From: a virus
Direction: 5' to 3' (one strand)
IMG/VR virus record: IMGVR_UViG_3300006874_000028
Location: 1-43,989 of that record
DNA length: 43,989 bases
Shown: piece by piece, positions 16,719-25,800 of the stretch
Position numbering within the stretch: position 1 is the first letter of the stretch
How the letters are laid out: each line of letters begins with the position of its first letter
Notes under the pieces: model-generated
Databases searched by the model: none
What the model was told of the DNA's origin: nothing
The model's input: only the letters and a program-made list of their open reading frames with translations
Made by a program: the position numbers and the translations under genes

Positions 16719-18070
16719 CTTACCAAGTTGGCGCCAGGAAATCCACCAAATGGTAAGTTGCCATTAGTGAATCTCAAGCGGCAACTTTGCAACCGTTTTC
16801 CGCAGCGGTCACGCTTCAAAATATCATCCCCAGGAGGCAATGCCGCGTAGGCGGCATTAAGAGCCGCCTGCGCAGCATTGAATTCATCAAGAGCATCGTT
16901 ATACAGGCTTAATGCAGCATCATATTCTGCCGTCTTACTGGCACATTGCGCTGCACCATATTCCACGGAAGCCAGGCTTCTCATGGGAGCGAAGCCTGGA
17001 CTTGCATAGTCGCCAAGACTATAAGAAACAAACCCGCTACTTACTACCACCTGGCCGCTAACAATAAATATTGGCTGCTGATCTTCATCCTTCATTGCGA
17101 AAGTTGAATCGTTAAATGGAAGAGTAATGCCATTACGCTCAACAGCGTAGACCTCCCCTGTTCCATTTTTCTCTTCGCCTGGCCCTCGTCCTGTGTTTTG
17201 CTTGTAACCAGGGCTGTAATTGGGGTTGAATCCCGAAATGCTTACATTGTTGCCATCCCACACAGCAATCGCTGCATCTTCGGTCTGAATGAAAAAAGTT
17301 ATATCAACATCACCGCCCCTCTTGAAGACAAAATTGGCTCCATACGTTTCTGGAGATGACGCATCACATGCAGTTTCTTTTTGAGCAAACAGCTTATTCT
17401 TGATGGCTTCCGCGGTGGCAAGTTTTGCTTTCGCCGCAGTAAATGCATTAAATGCGTCAATATACGCACTGCCTTCTGGAGAGGACGCCCCGCCAGTGAC
17501 TATTGACTGGTCGAATTGGTCAGCAACGGCCACGCCGTTGTAACCGCACTCTGAGCCGCGAAACTTCCACAAACAATAATTTTGCGTAATAATTCTTCGC
17601 GGTAATTGCAGTCCCTCTAGGTCAATTTTGCTGGCAAGTTGCCATGTAATGGTAATGCTACTTTCTGCAATTTTACGCTCCACATAAAATATGTCATCTG
17701 GAAATTCTTGTGATGGATCTGGCGAGGCCCCACCATCTAAGTACTTCAACAAGGTGCGGCGCCTTGTTACTTTTGCGCCCACTAAGTCATCTAACGTATT
17801 GACCACTGAAGCCAACGTCCCCAAGACATTGGCCACCGTCAACTCGGGAGTAGGGATTTGCCCTTTTGTAGTACGCTCAAATCCAGTTGCTGCAATGGGG
17901 AGCGGCTCGTAAGTAATTCCCTTCCACGAAATTTTTGTATTATCAGGCATGAGATTGGCCGTGAAATAATACTTATCTCCTGCGCTTCTAGTGATGGTTG
18001 ACAGATCCAGTTCAAATAGCTCGATGATGGCATCATGCCACGTCTGCGATACATCAGATTGAATGGTCAT
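16715..18070 (-). CDS. Tail tip protein, lambda L-like, with a large insertion (451 aa)
   Basis: The N-terminal ~180 residues follow lambda L (FELDLSTITRSAGDKYYFTAN; RRTLLKYLDGG; PRRIITQNYCLWKFRGSECGYNG). Four cysteines expected to bind a [4Fe-4S] cluster are present as two pairs, Cys166/Cys175 and Cys423/Cys430. Spacings within pairs (9 and 7) equal those I recall for lambda. Between the pairs sits a ~225-residue insertion: two Ala-rich helices (about 201-230 and 372-410) flanking a beta-rich domain. Stop overlaps the K start. Assembles at the tail tip under J. Confidence 0.88.
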   Translation of the reverse strand: MTIQSDVSQTWHDAIIELFELDLSTITRSAGDKYYFTANLMPDNTKISWKGITYEPLPIAATGFERTTKGQIPTPELTVANVLGTLASVVNTLDDLVGAKVTRRRTLLKYLDGGASPDPSQEFPDDIFYVERKIAESSITITWQLASKIDLEGLQLPRRIITQNYCLWKFRGSECGYNGVAVADQFDQSIVTGGASSPEGSAYIDAFNAFTAAKAKLATAEAIKNKLFAQKETACDASSPETYGANFVFKRGGDVDITFFIQTEDAAIAVWDGNNVSISGFNPNYSPGYKQNTGRGPGEEKNGTGEVYAVERNGITLPFNDSTFAMKDEDQQPIFIVSGQVVVSSGFVSYSLGDYASPGFAPMRSLASVEYGAAQCASKTAEYDAALSLYNDALDEFNAAQAALNAAYAALPPGDDILKRDRCGKRLQSCRLRFTNGNLPFGGFPGANLVR

Positions 18071-18072
18071 AA

Positions 18073-18426
18073 TTAATCCCTGGAATCGTACACGCGCTTA
18101 CACGAAAAAGAAATAATGTTCACATCTGGACCTGAACATTCCCAAGACCATTCATTTGGATCAAGGCGATATTTGTACACTGCATCATCTTGCTTGAATT
18201 GTGAATAAAAGAAATCACCTGACAATGCAGACAAATCATCGTCTAACGCCTCTGCTTGCGCATCAGTGATTGGGGTGGTCCTAATGTCATACTTCCTGAT
18301 GTCAGTATTGGCACCATCCGGTACAACTTGCTCGTAGCCATCGCCAAATTGCACGCGCCTAACGCGCGTGCCTCTGCGAACAGTGAGCCCATATTCAACT
18401 TCAAGCGTGAAAGTTGGTTGTGCCAT
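18073..18426 (-). CDS. Tail tip protein, lambda M-like (117 aa)
   Basis: FTLEVEYGLTVRRGTRVRRVQFGDGYEQVVPDG (core RVRRVQFGDGYEQ) and ALSGDFFYSQFKQDDAVYKY are the defining segments of the phage minor tail protein M family. Length (117 aa) is close to lambda M (109). M binds at the distal end of the tape-measure complex and hands over to L. It lies between tape measure and L exactly as in lambda. The minus-strand start is 5 bases after the tape-measure stop. Confidence 0.92.
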   Translation of the reverse strand: MAQPTFTLEVEYGLTVRRGTRVRRVQFGDGYEQVVPDGANTDIRKYDIRTTPITDAQAEALDDDLSALSGDFFYSQFKQDDAVYKYRLDPNEWSWECSGPDVNIISFSCKRVYDSRD

Positions 18427-18431
18427 AGTGA

Positions 18432-21400
18432 TCAGCGTCCGCTATAGATGAGGCCGCCTGGACGGCTTTCTTTCATGATGACATTGCGCACAGCGCCTTC
18501 AATTTCGCGACCGAGCGTTTGACCGCCGCTTCCGCTCATCTGGCTGCTCGCTTGGCCATTGTTCATATTGACAACAATGTTAGTGGAGATATTGTTACCA
18601 GCGCCTCCGCCAAGCTCTACGGGAATCTTCTTGCCGTCGGGCAGTGGTACGACTGCTTCATTGAAGCGGCCCTCGCCAACAAGACCAAGAGTGGGGCCTT
18701 TCACTACTCCGCCGTTAGCAAACGGAGTGAAACCACCTTCCCATACAGCGCCGTTTGCAGCAGTTAAGGCTACAGACCCTGGGAGAGGCGGTTTGGCGCC
18801 ACCACTATTTCCGCCAGGCGAGAACAATCCAATGATCTGCAACGCAGCCCACTTGGCCAGCATTTGAGTAACCATGTCAGCAAACATGCTCGCCACGCTC
18901 TTAAATGCACCGGCAAGGCCTTCTCTCCACGTTTGAGCGCCAGTAAGAATATCAGTGAAAGACTTGGCAAATGCACTGCCAATGCCATTTGCTGCTTCGC
19001 CAAGAAACTTTGTGCTGTCAGTGAGGTCGTCAAGCTCGTCTTTTGTGTTCTTGTAAAGCTCACCAATGCTGCCGGGCTCAGGCGTGGCCGCCTGCCTAGC
19101 CTCAAATGCAGCAACGTCATCAGGCGTGACACCAGGGATCTTCTTGAATTGATCAAGGGCGTCAATCTGCCCCTGAATGAACAACAGGCGATCTCTTTCC
19201 TGGGCTGTGATCTGGCCCGCCGCAAAACGGGCTTCAACCATCAGGCGATTGACTTCACGGCGTCCTTCTTTCTCGCGTTCAATCTGCTCATACATCTCCT
19301 TGCCGATTTTTTCGCCAAGATCCTGCAGCGCCATTTGCTGTTTGTGACGCGCCTCTTCAAGCGCAATCATGCGACCAACGGCATCTTTCTGCTCCTGATT
19401 CGCATTGACCACATCAATCTGATATTGCAGTTGAATTTCATCAATGAGGCGCCCCTCTTCTTTCGCCTTGTTTAATTGACGAGTGAGATCAAGCAATGTG
19501 GCAGGAGTTGTCTTCCCACCCTTTCCACCGCCATCGCCTTCGCCTCCTCCACCAAGTCCAGTGAAATCCATTTGGGCTTGCTGTTTAGCTCGCGCATCAA
19601 CAACAGCAGCGTTCTTTGCTGCTTCTTGCGTCAGCTCGTCCATCCCTTCAGTGAAGGCGGCGAGTGACTTCTTGTTGTTTTCCAGCACTTCGCCAACATC
19701 ACCCGCAATATCCTCCTTAAAGGCCCCTCCCCCTGCGTATGAAATACTCTTTGCAGTAAAACCTCCCTTCGTCTGCATCAGGCCACTAGGCAAGCTGCCG
19801 GTGGCTTTCAGTTGAGCACGTTCCTTCTCTGAAATCGTCTCACCTTGCTGCAGTCGCTCAAGAATGCCAATGCTCTTCTCTCTGCTTGAGATCTCGGCGC
19901 CAACACGAGCTTGCTCGGCCTTCATCCCTTCGGTTCCTGCCATCTCTGCAGCCTTCTTGATCCTGGTGCCAGCTCCCCCTCTCTGACCTTCAATGCTCTC
20001 GGCGGTAGCCTTGAGCTGCATGATCTTTTCAATCAATGCACTGATAGCCACCAAAGCAATACCAATCGCAGAAGCAACCAGCGCAGTGCGAATTGCCGTC
20101 GCAAGCACTCTCACGCCCACCGCAGCTTGACGCATGCCCACGCCAGTTGCGACAGATGCATTCCTCAGTGCAGTAAGGCCGCTAGAGCCAGCGGCAGTTT
20201 GCGTGAGGAAGATTCGGAAAACCCCGTTGTAACGAATGATGTTACGAATGAGAGGAATGATGCCAGTTGCATTTACTGCGGCAGCGGCAACCCTGAATCC
20301 CCCAAGGAGAACAATGGCTCTTGTAAGTACACTGACAAACTGCTGATTGCCAAGGATGAGCTGCGCCAGGGGGCGCAGCACAACCGCCAATGCTTGTGCG
20401 AACTGACCGACTGTTTGCGCTGCAGTGACCAAACCATCCTTGATGTTGATCAACTGCGGGAACAGTTCATCCCGGAAATATGCGGCGAGATCATTGTTCT
20501 CTATTTCATCACCAGACAACGCAAGTTTCACTGCATCACCCACTTCAGTGAGCGCCTGCACCATGGGCGTAACGAATTCACCAAGGAACGCGCCTGCTGC
20601 CGGCGAGAAACTCTCGTAGAAGCCAGTCAACGCATTGTTAAGCTTGTTCATCTGGTTCTGGAACGAACCAGCAGCCTTGTCTGCACTACCTTCAAACTTC
20701 TTAAGTGCAATGCCCACATTGGACAGCACTTGCTTCATCTTCTCGCCCTTGAAGGCACCATCCTCCAAGGCTTGAAGGAATTGCGACATGCCCTGACTCT
20801 TCGCGGCATCGTCCATCGTGTCGTTCATAAAGCCAGTGGCTTCAGCGAACAGACTCACGGCCTGAGGGAACACATCACCTAGCTGTCCCTTCAGTTCTTC
20901 GGTCATAATCTGACCTTTACTGGCCATCTGAGCCAGTGCGTAAGTCATCCGATCAACTTGGTCGGCACTCATGCCGAATGTCGATGCGGTGGCTGACAGG
21001 CCAGTGAACAGATTGTTAATCGTTCCAAGGTCAATGCCAGCAGGCTTCATCGACGCATAAAGCCGAACGAAGCCATCTCGTGCAGACTGCACCGGCACGT
21101 TAAAGCGTGCCACGGTGCTTTCAATCAGCTCCAAGCTGTCGGCCATCACTTGGCCGCCGCCAGTAACTGCCTCTAGCTGGTTGCGGAACGACTGCAGACT
21201 TGCCGTGGCATTCGCAATGTTGCCAGGCAATGAAGTGATGGCAGCAAGTGCCTTGTAAGCCGTGCCAAACAGCAACACTTGCTTAGTTGCATTGCCAAAC
21301 TCGTTAGCAATTTCCCCGGCGATACCACCACCGCGACCAACAAAACCACGGCCGAGGTCGCGACCAAAATTCGGCCCGATACCACCAAAGCCACCACTGC

Positions 21401-22631
21401 GACCACCACCGCCGCCGCCTCCACCAGGGGGCAAGTAGCGACCTCCGCCACCAAGAGGCACCTGTCCCGACGCCACTTCCAGTCCTCGACGCCGAGAAGC
21501 ACGCGCTGCATCCTCTGCAAACACAGCAGCAGAACGTGCCGCAGATCTTGCGCGAGCCTCCAGTTCCTTAAGCGCCAATGCAGCGGCCCTAGTGGCCTCT
21601 GCAGTGCCGCTAGGACCAAGAAGGCCGGCAATGCGTGGCGGTGAAGGAGTGCTGTCGAAGACGCCACGAACGGGCAGTTGAGGCCCTTGAATGGCCTGTC
21701 TGCCAAGGTTGTAAGTGCCAGAGCCGCCACCAGCAAACGTGGCACTGGGCACTGCTCCGTAACGGCCCGCAATACCCTCTCGCGCCTGGCGGAACATGCG
21801 CTGGCCTTGGGTTTCAGGCGTATAAAGTCCGCCCATGCCAGCAGCCATGAGAAGGGCTTCACGCAGCCCTTTCTGCTGGCCACCGCCCATACCGCTGGCC
21901 ATCATCAAGGCCGGGCCGAACTTCGATGCCTCTCCTTTTAGAGCCGCAAGCATCGCCCGCATGCGGTTCATTGCGGAAGCTTCAGCTTCCTTTAGACCCT
22001 GAGTTAGTCCAATCTCAAAGCCTTCAGCGGCAAACTCACCTAAATATTTGAATTCTCTCGATGGAGAAGCAATGCCAAGCACTGCCTTGAAGCTGTTAAT
22101 CAGCGAGCTGCCAAGGCTTCGCGCTGCTGCCTTCAGCTTCGGATCACCTGATTTAAGGCCGTTGAGCAAGCCACTAATTGTGTCCGCACTCAGGCCGCCA
22201 ATCTCCGCGACCATCTCGTCGCGATTTTTCTTAACTCCTCGCTGGAAACCCTCTACGCCAGCAATTGCAAGAGCTTCGTAAAGCTTTGCAATTTGAGCCT
22301 TGTTAACCCCGCCCTTCGACGCAGTTTTGCTTAAACCCTGCACGCCAATTGGCGCAACAGGCGCAGCTCCACGAGATGCTGTCTGAAGCCGCTTAAGGGC
22401 TTGCTCTAATTTCTGAGTGCTATCTAACGCGCTCTTGATCGCCGTATCATTCAGATTGATACGGAATTCCCTGCGGCCAGTAAGCTTATTTAGCTCCTTG
22501 CGTAATTGACGCGCATCAAACTTTACCTGCAGAGGTAGGCGATACCCTGCAGCGGCTTGGCTGAGTTTTGGAAGTTGCTGCCTGAAATATGCGAGGTCAA
22601 GAGCAACATTAAGCCTTAGCTCAGCGGCCAT
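18432..22631 (-). CDS. Tape measure protein (1399 aa)
   Basis: The largest gene here. The N-terminal ~300 residues are helical; a Gly/Arg-rich low-complexity linker lies at about 390-440. The canonical tape-measure domain follows at about 455-600 (ASLQSFRNQLEAVTGGG; ARFNVPVQSARDGFVRLYAS; MASKGQIMTEELKGQLGDVF). Hydrophobic segments at about 730-900 and a charged coiled region follow, then a C-terminal Gly-rich end. It sets tail length and is ejected into the cell. Using the usual ~0.15 nm per residue, a tail around 200 nm is expected (rule of thumb). Confidence 0.95.
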   Translation of the reverse strand: MAAELRLNVALDLAYFRQQLPKLSQAAAGYRLPLQVKFDARQLRKELNKLTGRREFRINLNDTAIKSALDSTQKLEQALKRLQTASRGAAPVAPIGVQGLSKTASKGGVNKAQIAKLYEALAIAGVEGFQRGVKKNRDEMVAEIGGLSADTISGLLNGLKSGDPKLKAAARSLGSSLINSFKAVLGIASPSREFKYLGEFAAEGFEIGLTQGLKEAEASAMNRMRAMLAALKGEASKFGPALMMASGMGGGQQKGLREALLMAAGMGGLYTPETQGQRMFRQAREGIAGRYGAVPSATFAGGGSGTYNLGRQAIQGPQLPVRGVFDSTPSPPRIAGLLGPSGTAEATRAAALALKELEARARSAARSAAVFAEDAARASRRRGLEVASGQVPLGGGGRYLPPGGGGGGGGRSGGFGGIGPNFGRDLGRGFVGRGGGIAGEIANEFGNATKQVLLFGTAYKALAAITSLPGNIANATASLQSFRNQLEAVTGGGQVMADSLELIESTVARFNVPVQSARDGFVRLYASMKPAGIDLGTINNLFTGLSATASTFGMSADQVDRMTYALAQMASKGQIMTEELKGQLGDVFPQAVSLFAEATGFMNDTMDDAAKSQGMSQFLQALEDGAFKGEKMKQVLSNVGIALKKFEGSADKAAGSFQNQMNKLNNALTGFYESFSPAAGAFLGEFVTPMVQALTEVGDAVKLALSGDEIENNDLAAYFRDELFPQLINIKDGLVTAAQTVGQFAQALAVVLRPLAQLILGNQQFVSVLTRAIVLLGGFRVAAAAVNATGIIPLIRNIIRYNGVFRIFLTQTAAGSSGLTALRNASVATGVGMRQAAVGVRVLATAIRTALVASAIGIALVAISALIEKIMQLKATAESIEGQRGGAGTRIKKAAEMAGTEGMKAEQARVGAEISSREKSIGILERLQQGETISEKERAQLKATGSLPSGLMQTKGGFTAKSISYAGGGAFKEDIAGDVGEVLENNKKSLAAFTEGMDELTQEAAKNAAVVDARAKQQAQMDFTGLGGGGEGDGGGKGGKTTPATLLDLTRQLNKAKEEGRLIDEIQLQYQIDVVNANQEQKDAVGRMIALEEARHKQQMALQDLGEKIGKEMYEQIEREKEGRREVNRLMVEARFAAGQITAQERDRLLFIQGQIDALDQFKKIPGVTPDDVAAFEARQAATPEPGSIGELYKNTKDELDDLTDSTKFLGEAANGIGSAFAKSFTDILTGAQTWREGLAGAFKSVASMFADMVTQMLAKWAALQIIGLFSPGGNSGGAKPPLPGSVALTAANGAVWEGGFTPFANGGVVKGPTLGLVGEGRFNEAVVPLPDGKKIPVELGGGAGNNISTNIVVNMNNGQASSQMSGSGGQTLGREIEGAVRNVIMKESRPGGLIYSGR

Positions 22632-22680
22632 TCCTACACAACGCCCTTTATTTTAATAGTGTAGCCATGTGTGGCCCATG

Positions 22681-23648
22681 CTATTCGTCTTCTCTCATTG
22701 ATGCGCTCTTGATTTCATTGGCAAGTGTTGCGACCAGACGTGGATCAAGACGATGTGTACTCATCAAGCCCTTCAATACCTTCAGGCTCGCATCAGTCAC
22801 ACCAGTGTCCTTCTTAAGCTTCCTAGTGTCAAACGGCAGGAAGTCATCCACCCCCACGTCATTACGCTTGCCGCCCAGTGCTCCAACAACAACAGTGCCA
22901 AGCTTTGCTGTTGACAAACTGTTCACGTTGTATCTATAAATATCCTGCTTCTCTAGAAACTTCAACGCAGCCTCAACATCATCCACCTTTTGCATTGCAA
23001 AATTCTCACAATGCCACCGTGGATCTTTTAAGTCTGATGAACTAAGTCGAAAGTATATTTCGTTCCAATTTGCCAACGAAGACAGGCGCCGTCGAGCGGC
23101 TTTTTCAAGCCGCTCAACTTCGCTTAACCCGCCTTCTTCTGGGATTTTTTTGCTTCTTGCTCCTCAGTCTCCTTGCCTTGCTCTTCAACAATAAACTCCA
23201 TTACCTTGTCAATGATGGACCGCCCCATTTCCTTTGTGTCATCAAGAGACCAGTCCGGCAGCGGTTGCCATTCACCATCAATCAAGCCCTCGCCGCGAGT
23301 GCGGATGAATGTGGTGACTAGCTTGGCATTGTTGGTTTCAGCAGAAGATCCCGATGTGAGCATCCCAAGGGTTTCTTCTGTGTAGTCAGACAGCAGCTCC
23401 ATTTCATTGAACGAAGTGCCGTTCTGCAGCAGTCCAAACGCCTCCTCCAAGGGGATGTCCTTGGCTTCAGAGATGCGCTTTGCAAGCTGCACAGCACGAA
23501 TGGTTGCCTGACTCTGAGCGCGAGCAATCTGCTCCTGCTCAATTGACTCCGCCACTAACCAGCCATTGTGCTTCTTCAGACGAATGTTGGGCAGAAGCTC
23601 AAAATACTCCGCCTCTTCAGATTGGAGGAGAAAGCTGTATTTGCTCAT
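22681..23648 (-). CDS. Tail assembly chaperone GT fusion made by -1 frameshift (322 aa)
   Basis: The upstream frame (from 23,648) meets an in-phase slippery heptamer A-AAA-AAA at 23,151-23,145. A -1 slip there continues without a stop, through 23,124, into the downstream frame ending at 22,681. The result is 168 + 154 residues. The downstream part (LANWNEIYFRLSSSDLKDP; MSTHRLDPRLVATLANEIKS) has no ATG start; its first candidate is TTG at 23,076. Order and position before the tape measure match lambda G/GT, chaperones that coat the tape measure. Confidence 0.9.
23094..23165 (-). promoter_or_regulatory. Programmed -1 ribosomal frameshift signal
   Basis: Three parts, read on the minus strand. 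A Shine-Dalgarno-like GAGGAG lies at 23,165-23,160, eight bases before the heptamer. The slippery A-AAA-AAA at 23,151-23,145 is in phase with the upstream gene. A perfect 9-bp stem (GAGCGGCTT with AAGCCGCTC, GAAA loop) lies at 23,115-23,094, 29 bases downstream. The first two resemble the dnaX signal. The stem is further away than usual, so its stimulatory role is less certain. Confidence 0.87.
23124..23648 (-). CDS. Tail assembly chaperone G (unshifted product, 174 aa)
   Basis: Begins MSKYSFLLQSEEAEYFELLP and ends in a Lys-rich tail (KSQKKAG) just after the slippery site. Helical and acidic, as expected for a tail assembly chaperone: HNGWLVAESIEQEQIARAQ, RISEAKDIPLEEAFGLL. The normal stop at 23,124 gives the abundant G-type form. 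The start overlaps the preceding 85-residue gene by 32 bases. It is a transient assembly factor, absent from mature virions in known systems. Confidence 0.88.
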   Translation of the reverse strand: MSKYSFLLQSEEAEYFELLPNIRLKKHNGWLVAESIEQEQIARAQSQATIRAVQLAKRISEAKDIPLEEAFGLLQNGTSFNEMELLSDYTEETLGMLTSGSSAETNNAKLVTTFIRTRGEGLIDGEWQPLPDWSLDDTKEMGRSIIDKVMEFIVEEQGKETEEQEAKKSQKKAG

Positions 23649-23874
23649 GGCTCAGGATAGATAGGTCAACATTGAAAGCTTTCACCCTGTCGCCACTAGA
23701 AAGAAGTGTGTCAGGAAGCTCTACGACGAAAGCATTGTTGTCGTCAGAAATTCTACAGGTGGTTTCCGTAGAAGCAATCACGCAAACTATGCCCGCCTCA
23801 AGCGTGGCATAGTTTTTTCTGGCATTGATCACATGGACCTTGCCATCATCGCTCTTCAAATAGTCGTATCGCAT
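23617..23874 (-). CDS. Small tail-region protein (85 aa)
   Basis: Unrecognised. MRYDYLKSDDGKVHVINARK followed by beta-strand-like segments and FVVELPDTLLSSGDRVKAFNVDL. Its ATG abuts the stop of the upstream gene at 23,874 and its end overlaps the chaperone gene by 32 bases, so it is tightly coupled. A minor tail or chaperone-related role is possible from position only. Confidence 0.6.
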   Translation of the reverse strand: MRYDYLKSDDGKVHVINARKNYATLEAGIVCVIASTETTCRISDDNNAFVVELPDTLLSSGDRVKAFNVDLSILSHEQIQLSPPI

Positions 23875-24347
23875 CAGGCATTAAAGGCTCGCGTCACTCT
23901 AATCTCCAGGTCGCGCTTCACATCACTTGTTTCAAAGAGGTAGCCATAGGAAATCTCGTCTGTCCATGGACGCGGAGCCCGTGAATGCGGCCCTTGACCT
24001 TCATGGACGAACCATGCATATTCTTCCCCGCTGGAATTAGTGGCATTCCAATGCCACTTTCCTTCAATTGAAGATGAGTTTTGACTAATTGAAAAGCTTT
24101 CCTGTCCACTGCGAAACAACTCTCCAGTGTCGAAGATGTCACGAGGATTGCCCGCAATAGTTCCGTTCTTTCTTTCTGTTGACGGCGGCGGATAGGCCCA
24201 TTTGCTTGTCTGGAACTGTTCGCTCATATATTCGTCGTTCACGTCTTCCTCTAGCCACTGCTTAAAGGCAGTGGCTAATTGCTGCTCAAGATCCTTGGCA
24301 TTTACAATCTTGGCGCTTACTATTGCAGCATTTACGCTTACGTTCAT
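23874..24347 (-). CDS. Tail completion protein, HK97 gp10-like (157 aa)
   Basis: The centre has AWFVHEGQGPHSRAPRPWTDE, which fits the HK97 gp10-type pattern (V-x-x-G ... PARPF). The N-terminus is helical (LEQQLATAFKQWLEEDVN). The family forms part of the head-tail or tail completion ring. Position between terminator-like protein and chaperones is standard. Its ATG overlaps the upstream stop (24,344-24,347). Confidence is moderate because the motif match is by eye. Confidence 0.7.
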   Translation of the reverse strand: MNVSVNAAIVSAKIVNAKDLEQQLATAFKQWLEEDVNDEYMSEQFQTSKWAYPPPSTERKNGTIAGNPRDIFDTGELFRSGQESFSISQNSSSIEGKWHWNATNSSGEEYAWFVHEGQGPHSRAPRPWTDEISYGYLFETSDVKRDLEIRVTRAFNA

Positions 24348-24754
24348 TCGTTAGCAACAGGGCGGTATTGCGTGGCAATTTCAATGTCAGGAATGATGAT
24401 CCTGGCATACTGATATTCTCTATCACTAGAAGGAAATCCTCTTACTGCACAGTCTGGGAAGTGCCGCATAATTCGATCAACGGCCTCGTCCATGTCCTCT
24501 GCGGCAGGGTCGTATTGCGACAACACAACCTCCCAAGACTTTCGCATTTCTACCATTCCCATCAAAGGGCGTGAAGCGCGTGTTGGATATTGCCTAATCG
24601 ATGCTTCTAATCCCTGCACTTGCCATCCTTTCGGCACACCACTGCGCCCATCCACCCACAATGCAGGCACTGCAGAGCCATTGGGAAGCGTATAACTCCC
24701 GAGCAAGTCGGACAACAATTGCTCGACAGTGCTGCGGATTTCCAGGATGTTCAT
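24344..24754 (-). CDS. Putative tail terminator protein (136 aa)
   Basis: The pattern MNILEIRSTVEQLLSDLLG, ALWVDGRSGVPKGWQVQGLEA, WEVVLSQYD and AVDRIMRHFPDC is that of small alpha/beta tail terminators (lambda U-like), which cap the tail tube. No enzyme motif. It is the first gene after the terminator hairpin at 24,760-24,783 and is coupled by ATGA to the next gene. Assignment rests on size, fold pattern and gene order. Confidence 0.6.
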   Translation of the reverse strand: MNILEIRSTVEQLLSDLLGSYTLPNGSAVPALWVDGRSGVPKGWQVQGLEASIRQYPTRASRPLMGMVEMRKSWEVVLSQYDPAAEDMDEAVDRIMRHFPDCAVRGFPSSDREYQYARIIIPDIEIATQYRPVANE

Positions 24755-24759
24755 ATCAA

Positions 24760-24783
24760 TAAAATAGCCCCCTTTCGGGGGCT
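24760..24783 (-). terminator. Rho-independent terminator after the major tail gene
   Basis: AGCCCCC (24,766-24,772) pairs with GGGGGCT (24,777-24,783), loop GAAA on the minus strand, followed by ATTTTATTG. It would limit read-through from the abundant tail tube transcript into the terminator, chaperone and tape-measure genes. Confidence 0.85.
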
Positions 24784-24808
24784 TGTGAGAACGCCTCTAG
24801 CTTGATGA

Positions 24809-25387
24809 TCAAGCGTTGGGAGTGCTAGGCAGGATTGCGCCAGAGATGGTGCAACGACCAGTGCCGTAAGTGCCACGGCTCATCAGGTCGAAAGTGGTCT
24901 CAACGAGGTTGTCAGCAGGGTAACTCTCGTTGTAGTTCATCACGGTAGCTGCAAAGCAGGTGAGGTCATAAGTTTGACCACCGAGGAACTTGAAGATTTC
25001 AACATAGAGTTCAAAATCTTTCTCAGTACGGCCGCGCAGGATCAGATCCATGGCTTCGTCAAATTGAGTTTCGTCAATCTGACTGCCGTCCAGATCCTTC
25101 TGGAAATACGAAGTGATGGAAGCTTGGCAACGCTGGGTGACTTTCACGCTATCAGCGAAGCCACCGTTGCCGAGCAGATAGTATTCTTGCTCACCATCGT
25201 TAAATGAAACGGAGGCATTGGTCACGCCGCCAAGGAAATACATGGCGGAAGGAACGCCCGAAGTGGGACGGCTAAGAGCGCCAGCAGACGCGGGAGTGAT
25301 GGCAGGACGAGTGGCGCCGGAAAGAGCGCCCACATACACAATGGTGTCCTGGCTCTTGATGATCTGTGTGGGATGTTGAATGGCCAT
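24809..25387 (-). CDS. Putative major tail (tube) protein (192 aa)
   Basis: Position between connector genes and tail terminator, size, and a beta-barrel pattern point to the tube protein. Examples are SAMYFLGGVTNASVSFNDGEQEYYLLG, with core YFLGGVTNASVSFNDG, and YDLTCFAATVMNYNESYPAD plus VETTFDLMSRG. Tube proteins polymerise around the tape measure. It is flanked on the downstream side by a strong terminator, consistent with high, separate expression. No named family is certain. Confidence 0.75.
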   Translation of the reverse strand: MAIQHPTQIIKSQDTIVYVGALSGATRPAITPASAGALSRPTSGVPSAMYFLGGVTNASVSFNDGEQEYYLLGNGGFADSVKVTQRCQASITSYFQKDLDGSQIDETQFDEAMDLILRGRTEKDFELYVEIFKFLGGQTYDLTCFAATVMNYNESYPADNLVETTFDLMSRGTYGTGRCTISGAILPSTPNA

Positions 25388-25410
25388 TGAAACAATGCGA
25401 AGGAGCGTGA

Positions 25411-25800
25411 TTAACGATTAAGGACACTACCTGCTCCCACAACTCTAAAGTAGCCGTGGATTGGAGTGCCCAGAAACTGACGGTAGTGGTCAGTCATCTC
25501 GGTCGTAGGGAGTAATTCAAAACGCCCCTCCTGATTTTCAATGGTGGCCGCAGCCACACTTCCAGGGGGCACTCCCGAAAACGCCAGTGGGCTAACAAGC
25601 CTGCCCTTCATATAGATGGCAGTTTCATCAGCCCCGAGTCGTTGATCGTATCGAGGATCCTTGCTCTGCTTCAAAGTGGCATAGTACGTTTCATCTCCAG
25701 TGATTTCAACGTAATTACCAGTGGCCGAGTCTGTCGCATATCCGCTCGCCACTGCAAACACCAGTGTGGCATTAGCTAGTGGCGGAGCAGGATTGGTCAT
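25411..25800 (-). CDS. Head-tail connector/stopper-like protein (129 aa)
   Basis: Unrecognised by name. SKDPRYDQRLGADETAIYMKGRL and PPGSVAAATIENQEGRFELLP look like a small beta-barrel connector. Its start abuts the DUF4054-like adaptor stop at 25,800, and the tail tube gene follows, so a head-completion or stopper role is inferred. No catalytic motif or membrane segment. Confidence 0.6.
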   Translation of the reverse strand: MTNPAPPLANATLVFAVASGYATDSATGNYVEITGDETYYATLKQSKDPRYDQRLGADETAIYMKGRLVSPLAFSGVPPGSVAAATIENQEGRFELLPTTEMTDHYRQFLGTPIHGYFRVVGAGSVLNR

